Shown here: positions 23,464-35,255 of the stretch, one piece after another
Numbering within the stretch: position 1 is the stretch's first letter
Layout: the number at the start of each line of letters is the position of its first letter
DNA from: Parasponia andersonii
Lineage: Eukaryota > Streptophyta > Magnoliopsida > Rosales > Cannabaceae
Reading direction: 5' to 3'
Length of the DNA: 64,000 bases
Assembly (NCBI GenBank): GCA_002914805.1
Contig: JXTB01000093.1
Coordinates: 580,644-644,643, forward strand
Notes under the pieces: generated by a model
Told to the model about the DNA's origin: nothing
The model's database searches: none
The model's input: the letters and a program-made list of their open reading frames with translations, nothing else
Translations under genes and position numbers: made by a program

Positions 23464-23950
23464 AAGCGTCAGTCGAATCGTCAGTGAAAGCATCAATCGA
23501 AACAACCAGTGAAGACTTCGATCCTTTAGAAATTGACGAAGTCAAAACTGGACCCGTTGAAGACCTGGAAGATTTATCATTCGATCTGTCTTCCAGGACC
23601 TTGAAGATTGGAACAGATTCAGGAACCTGTGTGAGCTTCGGTGGTCGCTTTTCTGAAATCTAATTATCGGAATTAATCCGAATATCAAGTCACTGGGGCT
23701 CGATCTCTTAGGAGAAATGCGCGAGTAGTTTCCACTTTAGATCGCATCATATCAACAGTTCACTGCTCGATGTTATAACCCTAATGTCGAACGAAGATTT
23801 ATTGGCACTTGTCCTTCAACAAGACCTCGTTCTTCGGAACTGTGTTATTGCCATCATTCTACCTGGGATATATAAATTAGCTCGAACTGGTGGACAAAAG
23901 ATTGAGCACGCCTGGAATGCTGAACAGCTTCGTCACTATTATCAATAATT
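23464..23950 (+). pseudogene. Remnant ends of the Tat-like pol
   Basis: Up to about 23665 the sequence encodes the acidic linker that precedes reverse transcriptase. From about 23864 it encodes the very end of pol (PGIYKLARTGGQKIEHAW, then NAEQLRHYYQ and stop near 23948). Everything between, namely RT, RNase H and the integrase core, is missing, with the deletion point around 23690-23760. This explains why the copy has gag-protease but no polymerase. Confidence 0.75.
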
Positions 23951-23986
23951 CCTCATGGTCTTCAACAGCTTATTGTATCTTCATGA

Positions 23987-24166
23987 GATCGTCATTCGTT
24001 GATCGTCATTCGTTGATCGTCATTCGTTGATCGTCATTCGTAGATCGTCATTCGTTGTTCATCATTCGTCGATCGTCATTCGTCAATATTTCTTCGGCTA
24101 TTTCTTTGGCTATTTCTTCGGCTATTACTTCGGCTATTTCTTCGGCTATTACTTCGGCTATTCTTC
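23987..24166 (+). repeat. Two adjacent short tandem-repeat arrays
   Basis: A 14-bp unit (GATCGTCATTCGTT) occurs about seven times with small changes at 23987-24084. A 15-bp unit (TTCTTCGGCTATTAC or near) follows about six times at 24088-24166. They lie directly after the pol stop, before a purine-rich tract (AAACTCGGGGGGTAGTGGG, 24201-24219) that may be an internal polypurine tract. Confidence 0.85.
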
Positions 24167-24219
24167 AATTATAGTTTTATGGCAGTTTTCGGACACCATA
24201 AAACTCGGGGGGTAGTGGG

Positions 24220-24760
24220 ATCAGAATTATCTCCTACTTGTTTCCTAAGGAACTATGCAAACGTTCATTTAGAGGAGACAGGGTTTTTAGGTCGTCGAGG
24301 TGACTAAGTGTCGCTGCGTCGACGTATCTAAATATCCTTAAAATCTTAGGATTTTATCCTCGCTTCATGCCTCAGCATGTCGTATTACGCAATTTCCCTC
24401 CTCAAACAAAAAAGTAACTAAGCATAACGTTCATTGTTCGATGTGATATATTGCTACTCTATTTTGACATGGAACTTTTGAAATACAGTTAGAGTTTGCA
24501 TCACTCGTATTAACTGGTTTCTTAAGCGACCTAACCCATCCTAACGCTTAAAACTAGTTTTAAGTTAGTCAGATTTAAATCGCTAAAAGCGTACTGATCA
24601 ATCACTTGTGATTGACTACTTGGTTCAAATTATTGTTGTTTCTTTTCATTATTTTGCAGGAGTATATAAGAAGAAATAATATTTATTGAAAATGTTGTCC
24701 ATACAAAAGGGGGACAAAGCCCACATTGTTTTTTTTTAAAAAAAAAAAAAACAAAGCAAC
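24220..24760. other. Non-coding spacer between pol remnant and antisense gene
   Basis: No coding signal is visible. A T9/A14 run at about 24729-24750 lies just beyond the stop codon of the antisense gene, in the place of its 3' untranslated region. Confidence 0.6.
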
Positions 24761-26920
24761 TCAGGTGGACGGGCTCGCATCGTCATCCCCAGCCTTATAC
24801 CCAGCCTTCGTCGCATCTTCCTTCCAGCTTTTCACCAGCTCGACCACATCCTCGCCAAGAATGGAGAAGTCAAAATCCGGATGCTCGCAGAATATGTTGA
24901 AGATGATGGTCGACGAGACGATGTCACTAGCCTTTTCTTCAAGTTCTTTGACCTCGGTCGCTTTGAACTCTTCAATGGCTTTGTGAACCGCCTCGGTGGT
25001 CGCCTCTCATACGGTCCGGATACTCGGAAACGACCTTATTGAGCTCTTTGACCTCCTCCTCCAGTTTTTCCTTGGCGAATTTTCCTCTGGCTAGGTCCTC
25101 GGACATCTGTTGCTTTTCCAAGTTGAAAGCTATTCTATCTTCTTCCTGAGCTTTTTCCAAGTTCTCGAATGCTTGAGTTATCTCATCGACCTTCTCAGCT
25201 TTCTCTAAGCATTCGAGAACCGGATCGTGCATCAGGACAGCAGCAGCAGCAGTCTAAAAAAAGAAATGATGTAAATCTCCAAGTTATCAAAAGTATTCAT
25301 GAAGAGGAGATTGAGAAGCTTACGTTCGCCAGCATCCTCATCGCAGATCTGAAAGCGACATTTGCAGAACGTCGCTTCATCCGCTCCCAACCTTCTTCAG
25401 ACGTGAAGTGGTCGATAAAAGTTGCAGTCATTCCGGCTTTTTCCGGTAGTTGGTTAAGGAGTGTGAAGAGCTCGTCGCTTTTATCGACCAAGTTTGGTTC
25501 TGAAGAAGTGGCGGCTTCGGAAGGAGGTTCGGGGGTGCTCGCTGGCTGAGATGGCTGAGGAGGTGGCGAGCTCGCCGGGACGTCCTCAAAGCGACCTTTC
25601 TCTTCTTTGAGCAGTCGACCTTCTCCTTCCCTTTCGACGGCGGAGTACTATCAGGTGTCTTATTTTTTGCCATAGACCCGAGAGTTGAAGGAGGTGCTCG
25701 CAGACCGCTGCCAATAACCATCTCTGTACGGAATATGTTAGAGAAGAAACAGTAATGGTAAGTAAAGGTAATAAGAGTAAGAGTGATTACCTTCTTCTTG
25801 AGGAGTTGGTTGAGAAGCTGGTGGTGAGACAGTCTCTGGGGATGAAGGCTCTGAGCGAGGTGGTGTGGCTGGTGCCTTTCTTTTTCTGGTTCTGGAGGAC
25901 GAGGCACCTAAGTCTGTCCTCTTCCTCGGCTTCTTCTTCGAGCTCGATGGCCTGGAAGAAAGAATTGGGGGGTCGAGGAATGCAGCACCCTTCGGAATCA
26001 GACCGCAAGCGACCAGGTTCTTTGATGTGCCAAGAACCTTCAAGTTAAATTCTTCAACTGGAAGCTCGTTGATTTTGCATACTCTTGCAAGCTGGTCACT
26101 GGAGAGTCCGGGTCGATCCCTATTTTCTGCAATGATATTGGAGTGCGATCAGTGTAAAAATAAAAATAGAGACAAAGACAAATTAATTGAAAGGCTACCT
26201 ACCGGGATTTTGAAAGAAGCCGTTAGCTGCATAGTCAAAATGGAAAAATAGATTTTTCTATTTTCCCATATTATTGCGAACCTCGTAGATCGTTCTAATT
26301 GCTTGACTCGACCACTTGCTCGCATAGAAGAAGCCGAAATCTGATGGGTTTGACTTTACTTGGTAGAACCAAGCAAATTCTTCAGGAGTAGGAGTTTCTA
26401 AGCCTAGTTTATGGTATAGTATATACAATCCTACCATATATCTATAAGTATTAGGGGTCAATTGAAAAGGGACGACCCCATAGTAATCAACTATTGATTT
26501 TATATACGGATGGAGAGGGAGATGTACACCGCATTTAAGGACTGCTTCAGAAAAGGAAGCAAGTCCATGTGGGGGAGTGTGTGGTCGATTGAATTCCATG
26601 GGCAGGCGAAGAGGGATGGCGATCTTGCAGCTGCTCGCGATTTTTCTGAGTTTGTTCAATGTGCAGCTTGTTCGAACTTCAGTGCATGACCAGTTCCCCT
26701 CCACATATTGGTAGCCAGTGGAAAATGCGGGAGCATCCCTAATGTGTCTGGGCCACTGATCCTGGGGAAGATCACCTATTCGGGGACTACTTTGTCTGGC
26801 CCCTATTATTTCAACCTCGGGCTCGGGCTCGACATAATCCTCAAGGTTAATGGAGCTAACACTTGAGTTAGATTCCCCAGAAAAGACATTTCCTTCCCTA
26901 AAATCCTCACTACTAGACAT
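24761..26920 (-). pseudogene. Antisense gene of the Tat-like element ('putative gypsy type transposon' domain plus coiled coil)
   Basis: The first exon (26920 to about 26258) starts MSSSEDFREG and holds the 'putative gypsy type transposon' domain, with HTPPHGLASFSEAVLKCGV, then LPLHPYIKSIVDYYGVVPF and QLTPNTYRYMVGLYILYHKL. Plausible introns follow: a short exon near 26190-26226 (NGFFQNP) between TGCAG and GTAGGT, then an exon at about 26128-25790 (CGLIPKGAAFLDPPILS, basic tail KKKPRKRTD). The next exon starts at about 25725 after a TACAG acceptor and runs to a GTAAGC donor near 25325. The last exon, from about 25255, is an alanine- and lysine/glutamate-rich coiled coil ending in FNIFCEHPDFDFSILGEDV and a stop at 24761. 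One frame change lies near 25605 and one near 25010. The function is unknown; the family accompanies Tat elements. Confidence 0.75.
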
Positions 26921-27831
26921 CTGAAAAGAAATATACAGGGATTCAGATATTGAGGATTTCCACTATGTTAGCATTCTGGGTATTTATCCTAAAATTGCAT
27001 TAGACAAGCAAGCCTATTCCTAAATGTTCTACGAGTTCATCCGAAAATGTTCGAGCAGTTCATCAGAAAGTGTTCGAGCAGTTCATTAGTGAATGAATTA
27101 TCAGTTCAGTGAGAATAAAAGGGTATCAGATCCTAGAAATTCTTTTCATGGGATTATTTCTAAGCGATATCTAGAAATTCTACTGCTTAAATTGAAAAAG
27201 GGGGGTATATAAAAAAAAAAAAAAAAAAAAACTCTCTCGTTTCACTTCGTTGAAAATAGTTTATTCCCAAAGATTATTCTCAAGAATGGAAGAGAGAAGA
27301 AAAGAAATAAACTGACCTTTCTTCAGAAGCAGAAGATTTGAGACGATTCGAGATTTCGTCGGAGAAGAAGCTTGATTTGAAGTGAGCTGAGAGAAACGGT
27401 GCTAGGGTTGCTTGGAGTCTTGATGTTTTTTGAGATAGAAACAGTGAAATAGAACAGGACGGGATGTTTCTGATATTTATAACCCAGGCACCGTCAAATC
27501 ACAGCCGTTGATTAGGAAGTTTGAATTTCGAATCTGAAGGCTGAGGATTGCGCGGGATTTGATTTCATCCGAAAGGTCAGGATTGTTTAAAATTTGAAAA
27601 GATTTGGTGTGACGGTTAGACTTCCTCGAATTCCGCTCTCTCAGAAAAGGCTACACGTGTTCAAGATCTGACAGAGAAAGATACGCGTGATCTTAAGAGA
27701 AGAGATTTGGAATCTGGCGGATCTTCGACTACTCAGACTTCAAGGTTAAGTTATGACATCACGTGTTTAGGGTCGCACGGTAATTAGAAGCTCCATTTCG
27801 TCCTAAAGAACTAATGGAGCTGGGGGGCAAT
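26921..27831. other. Non-coding 3' region of the Tat-like element with polypurine tract
   Basis: It contains the upstream region of the antisense gene, a TATATAAA followed by about 20 A (27206-27231), and GC-poor sequence with no open frame. The polypurine tract GGAGCTGGGGGGCAAT (27816-27831) directly precedes the 3' LTR. Confidence 0.75.
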
Positions 27832-28230
27832 TGTTGTGCGATCTAAAAATCCTAAGGTCGCATAAGGGTTATGAGCGACCTCCTCCGTAAAGGTTATATG
27901 CGACCTCCTCTGTGATAGTTATGTGCGACCTCTTCCNTTCGGATATACAAGTTTAGAGTATTAAGAGCTTTGAATAGTCGTCCTTAGTATTCTCAGTAGC
28001 TTTTCAGTCTTTCCAATTGTTCTTCAGTTTTTCCAGACAAGATTGTAACGTTGAGTGTGTGTAATTCTTCAAAATATAGTGAGAAAACAGTGGACGTAGG
28101 CTCATCTTTTTTGGGGCCGAACCACTATAAATCTCTCTTTCCTTATTTGCTTTGATTTATTGCTTTAATTTATACAAGCCACATCTCTCGATTTTTTCTA
28201 AACTCATTGTTGATAAATCCTCCGTCAACA
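27832..28230 (+). repeat. 3' LTR of the Tat-like element, truncated at an N
   Basis: It starts TGTTGTGCGATC and ends CGTCAACA, followed by the TTTAG duplication. The N at 27937 joins GCGACCTCTTCC to TTCGGATATACA and skips about 340 bp that are present in the first LTR copy, so the shortness is probably an assembly effect. Confidence 0.85.
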
Positions 28231-30730
28231 TTTAGGAATGAGTTTGCAGAATAAAAGAACGTTGTGTTTCAGTTTCATTGTCAATTTGCAAGGGAGACCT
28301 CCACCAGGAATTAGGAGACAAAAACAGATCTACCGATATTTGGTACTCACTTGAGAAAACGATTATGTAATAACTACATGCCGATTTCCACTTTAAGAAG
28401 AAACGGCTTTTCTGACTACATGTCGTTAATTTTACACTTAAAGAAGAAACGAGTTTTACAGAATGCTATCACGTTTACAAATGATTTTTTATTTCTTAAA
28501 ATCATGGCCTTCAAATATACAACACGCCATTTCACTGTCAAGAAGCCAACATGATTTGATATAAATATGCCACGTATAGTTACAACATGATTTGATATAA
28601 ATATGCCACATATAGCTCTACTCTTTGAACGGAAAACGACTAAGGCTCTAAGAAACTGGATCAAATATAAACAACAATATTGTCGTATTAAATCTGAGCC
28701 ATACAAAAAAAATAACAGGCTATTTCTTTAAAAACGACAAGATAAACGCATGATTATTCGGAGTAGTACAATAAGACATTTGAAATTTTAAAGGACGAAA
28801 ATAATATATTGACCCTATAGTTTGGGGCCAAACTAAAAATATACAAATATGCAACCCGGCCGAATATAGTTTATATAATATAGTTTGGGAACAGATCGGA
28901 TGACTTCTTTGAAGGCGGTCCTAATCTTCAACGGATACGACCCCGTAAATTCAAAATTTATGTTAGTAAGTAAGTTGCCGACCTCCTTGTCCTGATGGTT
29001 GAGCTCTTCTATTGCGATAGTCTGGGCGATTGTTTTGTTGTCAGCTGCCTCTGTTTGTCACATCATCCACTGCCGCTCGAGTTAAAACACAGTTGGGATA
29101 GGGCGTGCCTCCATCGATAGCTGACCACCTATGATGTTTTCTCAAGAAATTCTGGCATAGAACCACTCCCCCTATCTCTATCTCTATTTGTCAGACGTGT
29201 CCCGACCAAGAATGGGAACCATATGCCTAGAGTTATCGCATGCACAGAGTGATATCCGACCAGCTCTAGAGCCTAAATGTGACCCAGAGGCCAAGTAAGA
29301 TCCCTCATCTATTTGGGTTCAGCTAGGTTGGGCATAGAGAAAAAGTGGTAGAGGAAAAGGTGAAGTGAGAGCCTCAATCTGGCCGTAAAAAAACCCAAGT
29401 ATAGGGTTTTGTAGCCCGCTGGTAGTCAGCTAGGGACATCGCCTTCTCCCGTTGAGAGAAGATATATGTTGTTTGGAATTTCGTAGTAGGAATGGATGCT
29501 TAGCAGTAAACTCTATTAACGGCTGAGCGAGCTCGGCCTCACTTACCATTGGATCACCAGTCTCTATCTTGACCATTTACCCGCATCCCTAACCACCTCT
29601 TGCCATTTGGTTAGCAGTGTCTGGATGTGGATTTTATCTTGAATGAATGCAGGTATGGAATATTGCACTCAGATTATTGGCCAATTTCTTATTTAAAATT
29701 AATGGTTCGTCCCTTGTTTCTTCTAAATCAGACATGAGAATCTGAAACCTTTACGAGAAGGAAGCCGAGCTCACCTGAAAGTATTTTTAATATTGGACAT
29801 AGTCCATCATAGTTAGCAAGTGCCACTACTAATACAGACAGGTTAGGCTAGGGACCCTCGAACCTAATCGGCGATAAGTCAAGCAAGGCAAGCTCATGAT
29901 CCGACATTGCATCATTCTCATCTTCGGACGAGTTTTGAAATCTTGTGATAGCAGTGATAGGGGCTGCGAAGGTGTGACAGGGACTTTGGCTCCGTCAACA
30001 TTCATATTAATTTCTACTTGGTCAGCCTCCTCGACTCTGGCCCCGATCATGTCTACACTTGTTTCAGACCCTGACACCACTTCACCACCACTCTTTGAGG
30101 AAACTAGATCTACCACTTGAATTAGAACAAGTCCCGAATCTACCCTATTTAGAAAGCGCTGAGAAACTCCTGAGTGGTCCGACCTATTGTTCTCATGTGC
30201 AAAAGGATCCATTTGAGCCTTTACTCCAACAAACGGGCCGAAACCCCATAAATCGAAACCCAAAAATAAAGGAAATCAAAGGAAAAATATAGTAAAATGA
30301 GGAAACCTGGGTTTTGAACCAAGAAACTTACCAAATGGAAATGTCTGAAATGCTAAGGTGAAGACAACTCTAGAGAAGCTCTTGAATAGAGAACTACGAA
30401 AACCAATAAGTCCACGAATTAAAACATTGCAAAGGAGCAATCTTTGAGGAAAATCGAAGGAATTTGTCAAGAAAAGAAATAAAACCTTGAAGTAACTCTG
30501 CCACCTGAAAAAAATCAAAGATTCTAAAGAGTGAAGCGACGAAAAGGATAGGGGTTTTGGGAGAATCCAAAAGTAAGTAAAATAGAGACAAAAGAGTAAA
30601 GTTAAGAGAAGAGAAATATAAAAGCCTATTTATAGGCCTGAATAGTAAAAACAACACAACCCTTAGAGCAAAAGTAAAGGACCATGTGTTAACGAATAGC
30701 ATAAGGAGTTTGAACCACGAAGTACGACTC
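28231..30730. other. Decayed repeat-like sequence, not classified
   Basis: A 37-bp unit (ATGATTTGATATAAATATG core) is tandemly duplicated at about 28549-28620. From 28900 to 30730 the base composition is more even, and long but broken minus-strand frames exist (29829-30263, 30276-30518, 30394-30702). Their residues match no family I can name. This looks like old transposon sequence; I see no intact gene. Confidence 0.5.
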
Positions 30731-30959
30731 CTTGCATTCCTTAAGAGAAGCTGGAAATAATTTTATCCACAGGATAAAATTGGAGCCCACATAGACTGCA
30801 GTGATTAGGCACGTGTAACACACAAGTTGACTAAGCTAATAATGGGGACATACCGCACCTTCCTGAGAAAAGAGCAATATCACAATTAAAGCTTATTTAT
30901 AATTACAAAGATTGCGGAGATTGTGATGAACCGCACTTTGACATGATCACTACCAAATG

Positions 30960-31789
30960 TTGGCCATTTTCGAGCCAACTGAATAATGGACTAGAAGGGC
31001 AGTGCCTTGAACAAACTAGGTCCACACTTGGACGAGCATTAAAGGAAGACCAATAAGTTCAGACAAGGCATTATGAAGTTCTCGTCTCGAAGCAAGTCAC
31101 AACGAGATCTTTGGGGAGAAATATTGAGGATAATTTCTCCAAAAATAATCAGAAAAAGATGTATGATAAGTCAAAATTGACACGTCATAATAATTTATTC
31201 AAAATAACACCGAATGCTCAACCAATCAACTAAGACCACCAAGACGCAACACCAAGTGTTGGCTATGTCTCACTACGAAGAGAGAGCCGAACAAGGCCCG
31301 GGGGAAAAATGCTTGGCAATAGTGCAGCTAAGTTCGCTAATAAAAAAAACAACTATGGTCAGACTAGGCAAATACCCTTATTGAAAGACCAACAGGGGAC
31401 TAGGAAATAGGAGACTACTAAGTAGCAATGTAATTCTGACTATAATATTGATGATGCAAACCAAAGAGAAGCCCACACCTAGCTCAATCACACACTTATA
31501 TCCGTACGAGTGGATAGGTAAGATTCCCTTCTACTTTTTTAGAGACACATGGATATCAACCCTACTTTTTAAGGAACTACAAAGACACTATAAATAGTAC
31601 CATAATCACCTGAAAGATGTATTCCACTACAGATTCCTAAAACCCTATTTGTTCCTTCGGTTTTTTCTTGTCCTCTAATTCATTTACTACTTGTTTACTA
31701 TTCTATTGAATATTTTATTGAATATGTCACTAACCACCTCTCTACAGAGGAGATTTGACAGGTACCACACTGGTACCATCTATCATCAG
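30960..31789 (+). repeat. Possible solo or truncated LTR
   Basis: It begins TGTTGGCC and ends ATCATCA. Near 31588 there is ACTATAAATAGTACC, a TATA-like motif, followed by a T-rich leader. The end is followed by TTGGTGAAAAGTCCG, which could be a primer site. No second copy or target duplication was found. Confidence 0.3.
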
Positions 31790-33479
31790 TTGGTGAAAAG
31801 TCCGTCTATAACTTTTTTTAAGGTTGTACGTACTGCATCTATATCAAATTTAGGTTTTAGCTTCTTTTGATAAAGAACTACTTAAAGATACATGGTACTT
31901 ATTTGTTCATGGACCAAAATCTACACCAACACTTCTTGCATTTGTTTCCCATCAGCACATCACTAATTCTACCATGTGAAAGGTTTACTCTGTTTTTTTA
32001 TTTTGCCAAATTTTTTTTGTGTCTCCGTACATCTTGGAATAGAAGGCGTATACTTAAGTCTATACAGTGAAAAACTTTAATTGGGACGAATTTGCATATC
32101 ATTACTTCATGCATGGCATAGAATAGACCACCCAAATACAAGGTTTAAGAATCAAGTACTTAACGGTGAATAAAGGGTTAAAAAGGAAAAAAAAAAAAAA
32201 AAGAAAAAAAAAATGCCAAGCAGCATTTTGTATTACTTTCTCATATTAGGTTGGGCATACATATCATGGCTCGAAGACTAAGTGATCATACCCACTTAAT
32301 TATATAAAAATTTAGATAAATGATCAATATTTTAAACTTTGATTTAGTAGATATTCATTTTTAAATTTTATAGCTAAATGTCTAAGTAAATATATTTTTA
32401 TACTTACTAGATATATTTATCTAATAGTTTCAATTAATATATTGAGTATATAAATTTTTATACTTGGTATATAATATTTTATACTTAGAATATAATCATA
32501 TATACTGAATATTTTTCTATAACATTTTAAAAATGGACATGTATTTAAATTTGGCTCAAAATTTGATCATTATTAGCTATAATACCCCAGAATCATGACA
32601 AAGGAAATTTGATTATTTTATGGTAATTATTCAAAAACAATTGAAAAAGTCCCGAGTTTGTAATTGCTTGAAAAATCCTGAATTTAGTTTTAAAAAATTC
32701 CATTTTCAAAATATGTAAAAAATATCTCTTTTTATCAATTGAAGAGATATTTTAGTAATTTAGATAACTAATCAAGTTGTATGTGGTATCTTGATTAGTT
32801 ACCTCAAATTACTAGATTGGTTACCCAAGTAACCCATTACCTCAAGTATCATTAAAAAAATACTAATTTTGAAGAAAAAAGTGGTAATTTTATAAATATT
32901 TAATGAAAATGTTATGGTTCTAAAAATTTTTAAAAAGTGATAGTTTTCTAAAAAAAGTTCATGAAGTGATATTTTCTAAATAAATACAGAATTTTTCAAA
33001 AAATTCTGTTTCTTGGTAATTGGGACTGAATTTTTTAAGAGACCCAATTATGATAGACTGGATGATATAGCCCTTTTAAGCTAAATTGCCGAATTTTGGG
33101 TTGTTTGAAAATTGACTATTTTTCAAACACTATTAAGCAATGGCTGAATTTTGTGAGTTATTGGAAAATAATTATTTTTCATATTTAATAAATTAAAATA
33201 TATTGATTATTTTTAAAAATTTTATTTCTTTTAAATAAATGATTTATTTTCTAAAAAAATTGGTCAACTAAAAAAAGATAATTTATCAAAATAAAATTAT
33301 AAATCGACTATCTATTAAATATCGGTGCAGAAAATAGCCATTGTTTAAATTAATCTGAAAAAAAAGGACATTTCTTATAAATACTTTATGATTATATGTG
33401 TAATTGAAATTTACAGAGTGCTCGTTTTTTGTCTTATAAGTCAACAACAGCGCTCGTTTTTTCATTTTAACAGATTCCT
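31790..33479. other. AT-rich intergenic sequence
   Basis: It contains an A-rich run at about 32187-32212 and extended AT-rich sequence. No coding, RNA or bounded repeat feature is seen. Confidence 0.6.
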
Positions 33480-34500
33480 ACAATCCATTTTATAAATGAA
33501 ATGTATGTGATATATATATCTATAAATGCGTACCTACGGTATATATTTATACATGCGTACCATGTACATTTCTCAAAACATATATATTATATAATATAGG
33601 GACATAATCCAGTAAATTTTTTTTTATCTATCTATACATATTTTTTTTTCTTATATGTTGGATTATTATCTAACGGCTACTATAATTTGAGTTGTTAGAA
33701 AAAAAATAATAAAAATAGATATATATTATTTAATGATTTTTTTTCTCTATATCTTTTTATCGTGAAAAACATACATGATAAATTTTAATTGGATAAAATA
33801 ATAATTATAAATGAGTAAAAAGAAAAAAATTACATACTCGCATATAGCCCATATATATGAATATATTGAAAATACAAAATGCATACGTATGTAAATATAT
33901 ATGCTTAAAAAACGAATATTTGTCTACTCTTCCAAATCTAACATCTATATATTTTTGTAATTTTCTTTCCCAAACGTTATTTATTTATTTTGCAGCATTA
34001 ATTTCTTAGTTTTGGTCAAAATTTGATCATTCCAATGCGCTATGATACCCTTCTTGTCATAGATTAACTAGAGTTTAGTAACAAGGTAGAAAGCTGGCAG
34101 AAGATTGTTGAGTACTTGCGTTTAAAAGTTTGATTTACTTTTAAATCAGATTGTGATAGTCCTAAGAAGATAGTACATTTTGAGTTAATGTTCTCGAGGT
34201 AGAACTTTCTTTTCACCTCTAGATATATATTCCTGATATCGACATCGCGGATTTATAGTTTTATAAGATTTTTGCAACCAATTAAATTCACGCAATCTTT
34301 ATACGTGCTTAGAGAACAAGCATTCTTTGATGCCTTTGTGTACGTTACGTTACATGTTCTACTTTATTGCTTGTACAGGCACTGAAGACGAAAGTTGCCT
34401 CCGATTTCACTTTTCTTTTATATATCCGTGTGACCGTATTACTTTTGGTATACTTCCCAATCTTACCTTTCTTTATTATTATTACAGAACAAATTTAGTA
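33480..34500 (-). repeat. Orphan BAHD upstream region
   Basis: 33600-33870 matches 46940-47160, the displaced distal promoter of BAHD-2, in order and orientation (for example GGATTATTATCTAACGGCTA against GATCATTATCTAATAGCTAT). 34085-34485 matches 9245-9450. In the tandem array these blocks lie upstream of a BAHD gene, but the expected gene to the left (below 33480) is absent. Confidence 0.55.
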
Positions 34501-35255
34501 TATATATTTTCTTCTCTCTGACCTGGCCATATTCCCTTGCGCGAAAATGGTGGATCTGGTTCGATGATAAAACTCAATCAAATAATAATTTAAACACGTC
34601 CATATAAATCAACTCAATAATTTATTTGTTTGATAGACGGTGAATATAAATAGAAATAAAAAGAGCGCAACAAGTTTACTTGGCTCGGATTGTTTAAGGC
34701 AAATCATACAGGCATGCCGGATTGTCTCCCTAGTCAAATGTACTATGAAAATGCTTCATGCAATCACTCAGTTAACTCTAATTTTCTCACAGTTTTCTCT
34801 AGAAACAGACAACCGAAGAACCCAAAACAAGACCTACAAATGATCACCAAGAATTTCTATATCTCAAACTTGCATGCAGAGCAAATTTAAACTAGCTTCT
34901 ATTACACAGCTTCAAATTAAGCATTTATATTAGAATATAATTTTTTCCAATAAGATAAGAAAATTAAAATTTTGCACCTTTTCCAAATTTATTAGCCGAA
35001 GAATTCTTAGTTCTCTAACACACAGCATTTCAAATTCGTCTCAGATATAGCCCAAATTTGCACTCAAACCGATTAAGACAATGTTTTTATTCGGGAATAA
35101 AACAAAAAAGTTAAAGAGATTAAACAGAAACCAGTTAGTTCACATCACAATTATTACAGAGATCAAGGCACCTGTCGCTTATTCCGAGATGAAAAGGAGT
35201 AACAACACTCGGTGATCACCTCAATACAAACACAGAAAATAAAACAAAACACTTA
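34501..35255. other. BAHD-2 3' flank
   Basis: From about 35080 the sequence resembles the 3' flank of BAHD-3 (AAAGAGATTAAACAGAAACCA here, AAAGAGATTAACCAGAAACCA near 48960) and is probably 3' untranslated. The small plus-strand frames at 34327-34890 have no support. Confidence 0.55.

Larger units (their letters stand above)
19308..28230 (+). mobile_element. Tat-like Ty3-gypsy element with pol deletion and antisense gene
   Basis: The outer ends are TGTTGTGCG...CAACA and are flanked on both sides by the perfect 5-bp duplication TTTAG (19303-19307 and 28231-28235). The order is 5' LTR, primer site, plus-strand gag-protease, a tiny rest of pol, tandem repeats, a minus-strand multi-exon gene, a polypurine tract and the 3' LTR. 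A large extra region with an antisense frame between pol and the 3' LTR is characteristic of Tat-lineage elements (Retand, Grande and RIRE2 relatives). Reverse transcriptase, RNase H and most of integrase are missing, so this copy could move only with help. Single Ns at 19413, 20573 and 27937 sit inside LTR copies. Confidence 0.9.

Noticed and set aside
23987-24084. CRISPR-like array
   Set aside because: Units are directly adjacent with no unique spacers, in a plant retrotransposon.
24027-24215. 62-aa frame rich in Y, F and G
   Set aside because: It is a translation of the 14- and 15-bp tandem repeats.
29829-30263. 144-aa minus-strand frame as a host gene
   Set aside because: No recognisable domain, the neighbouring frames are broken, and the surroundings are repeat-like. 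Left unclassified.
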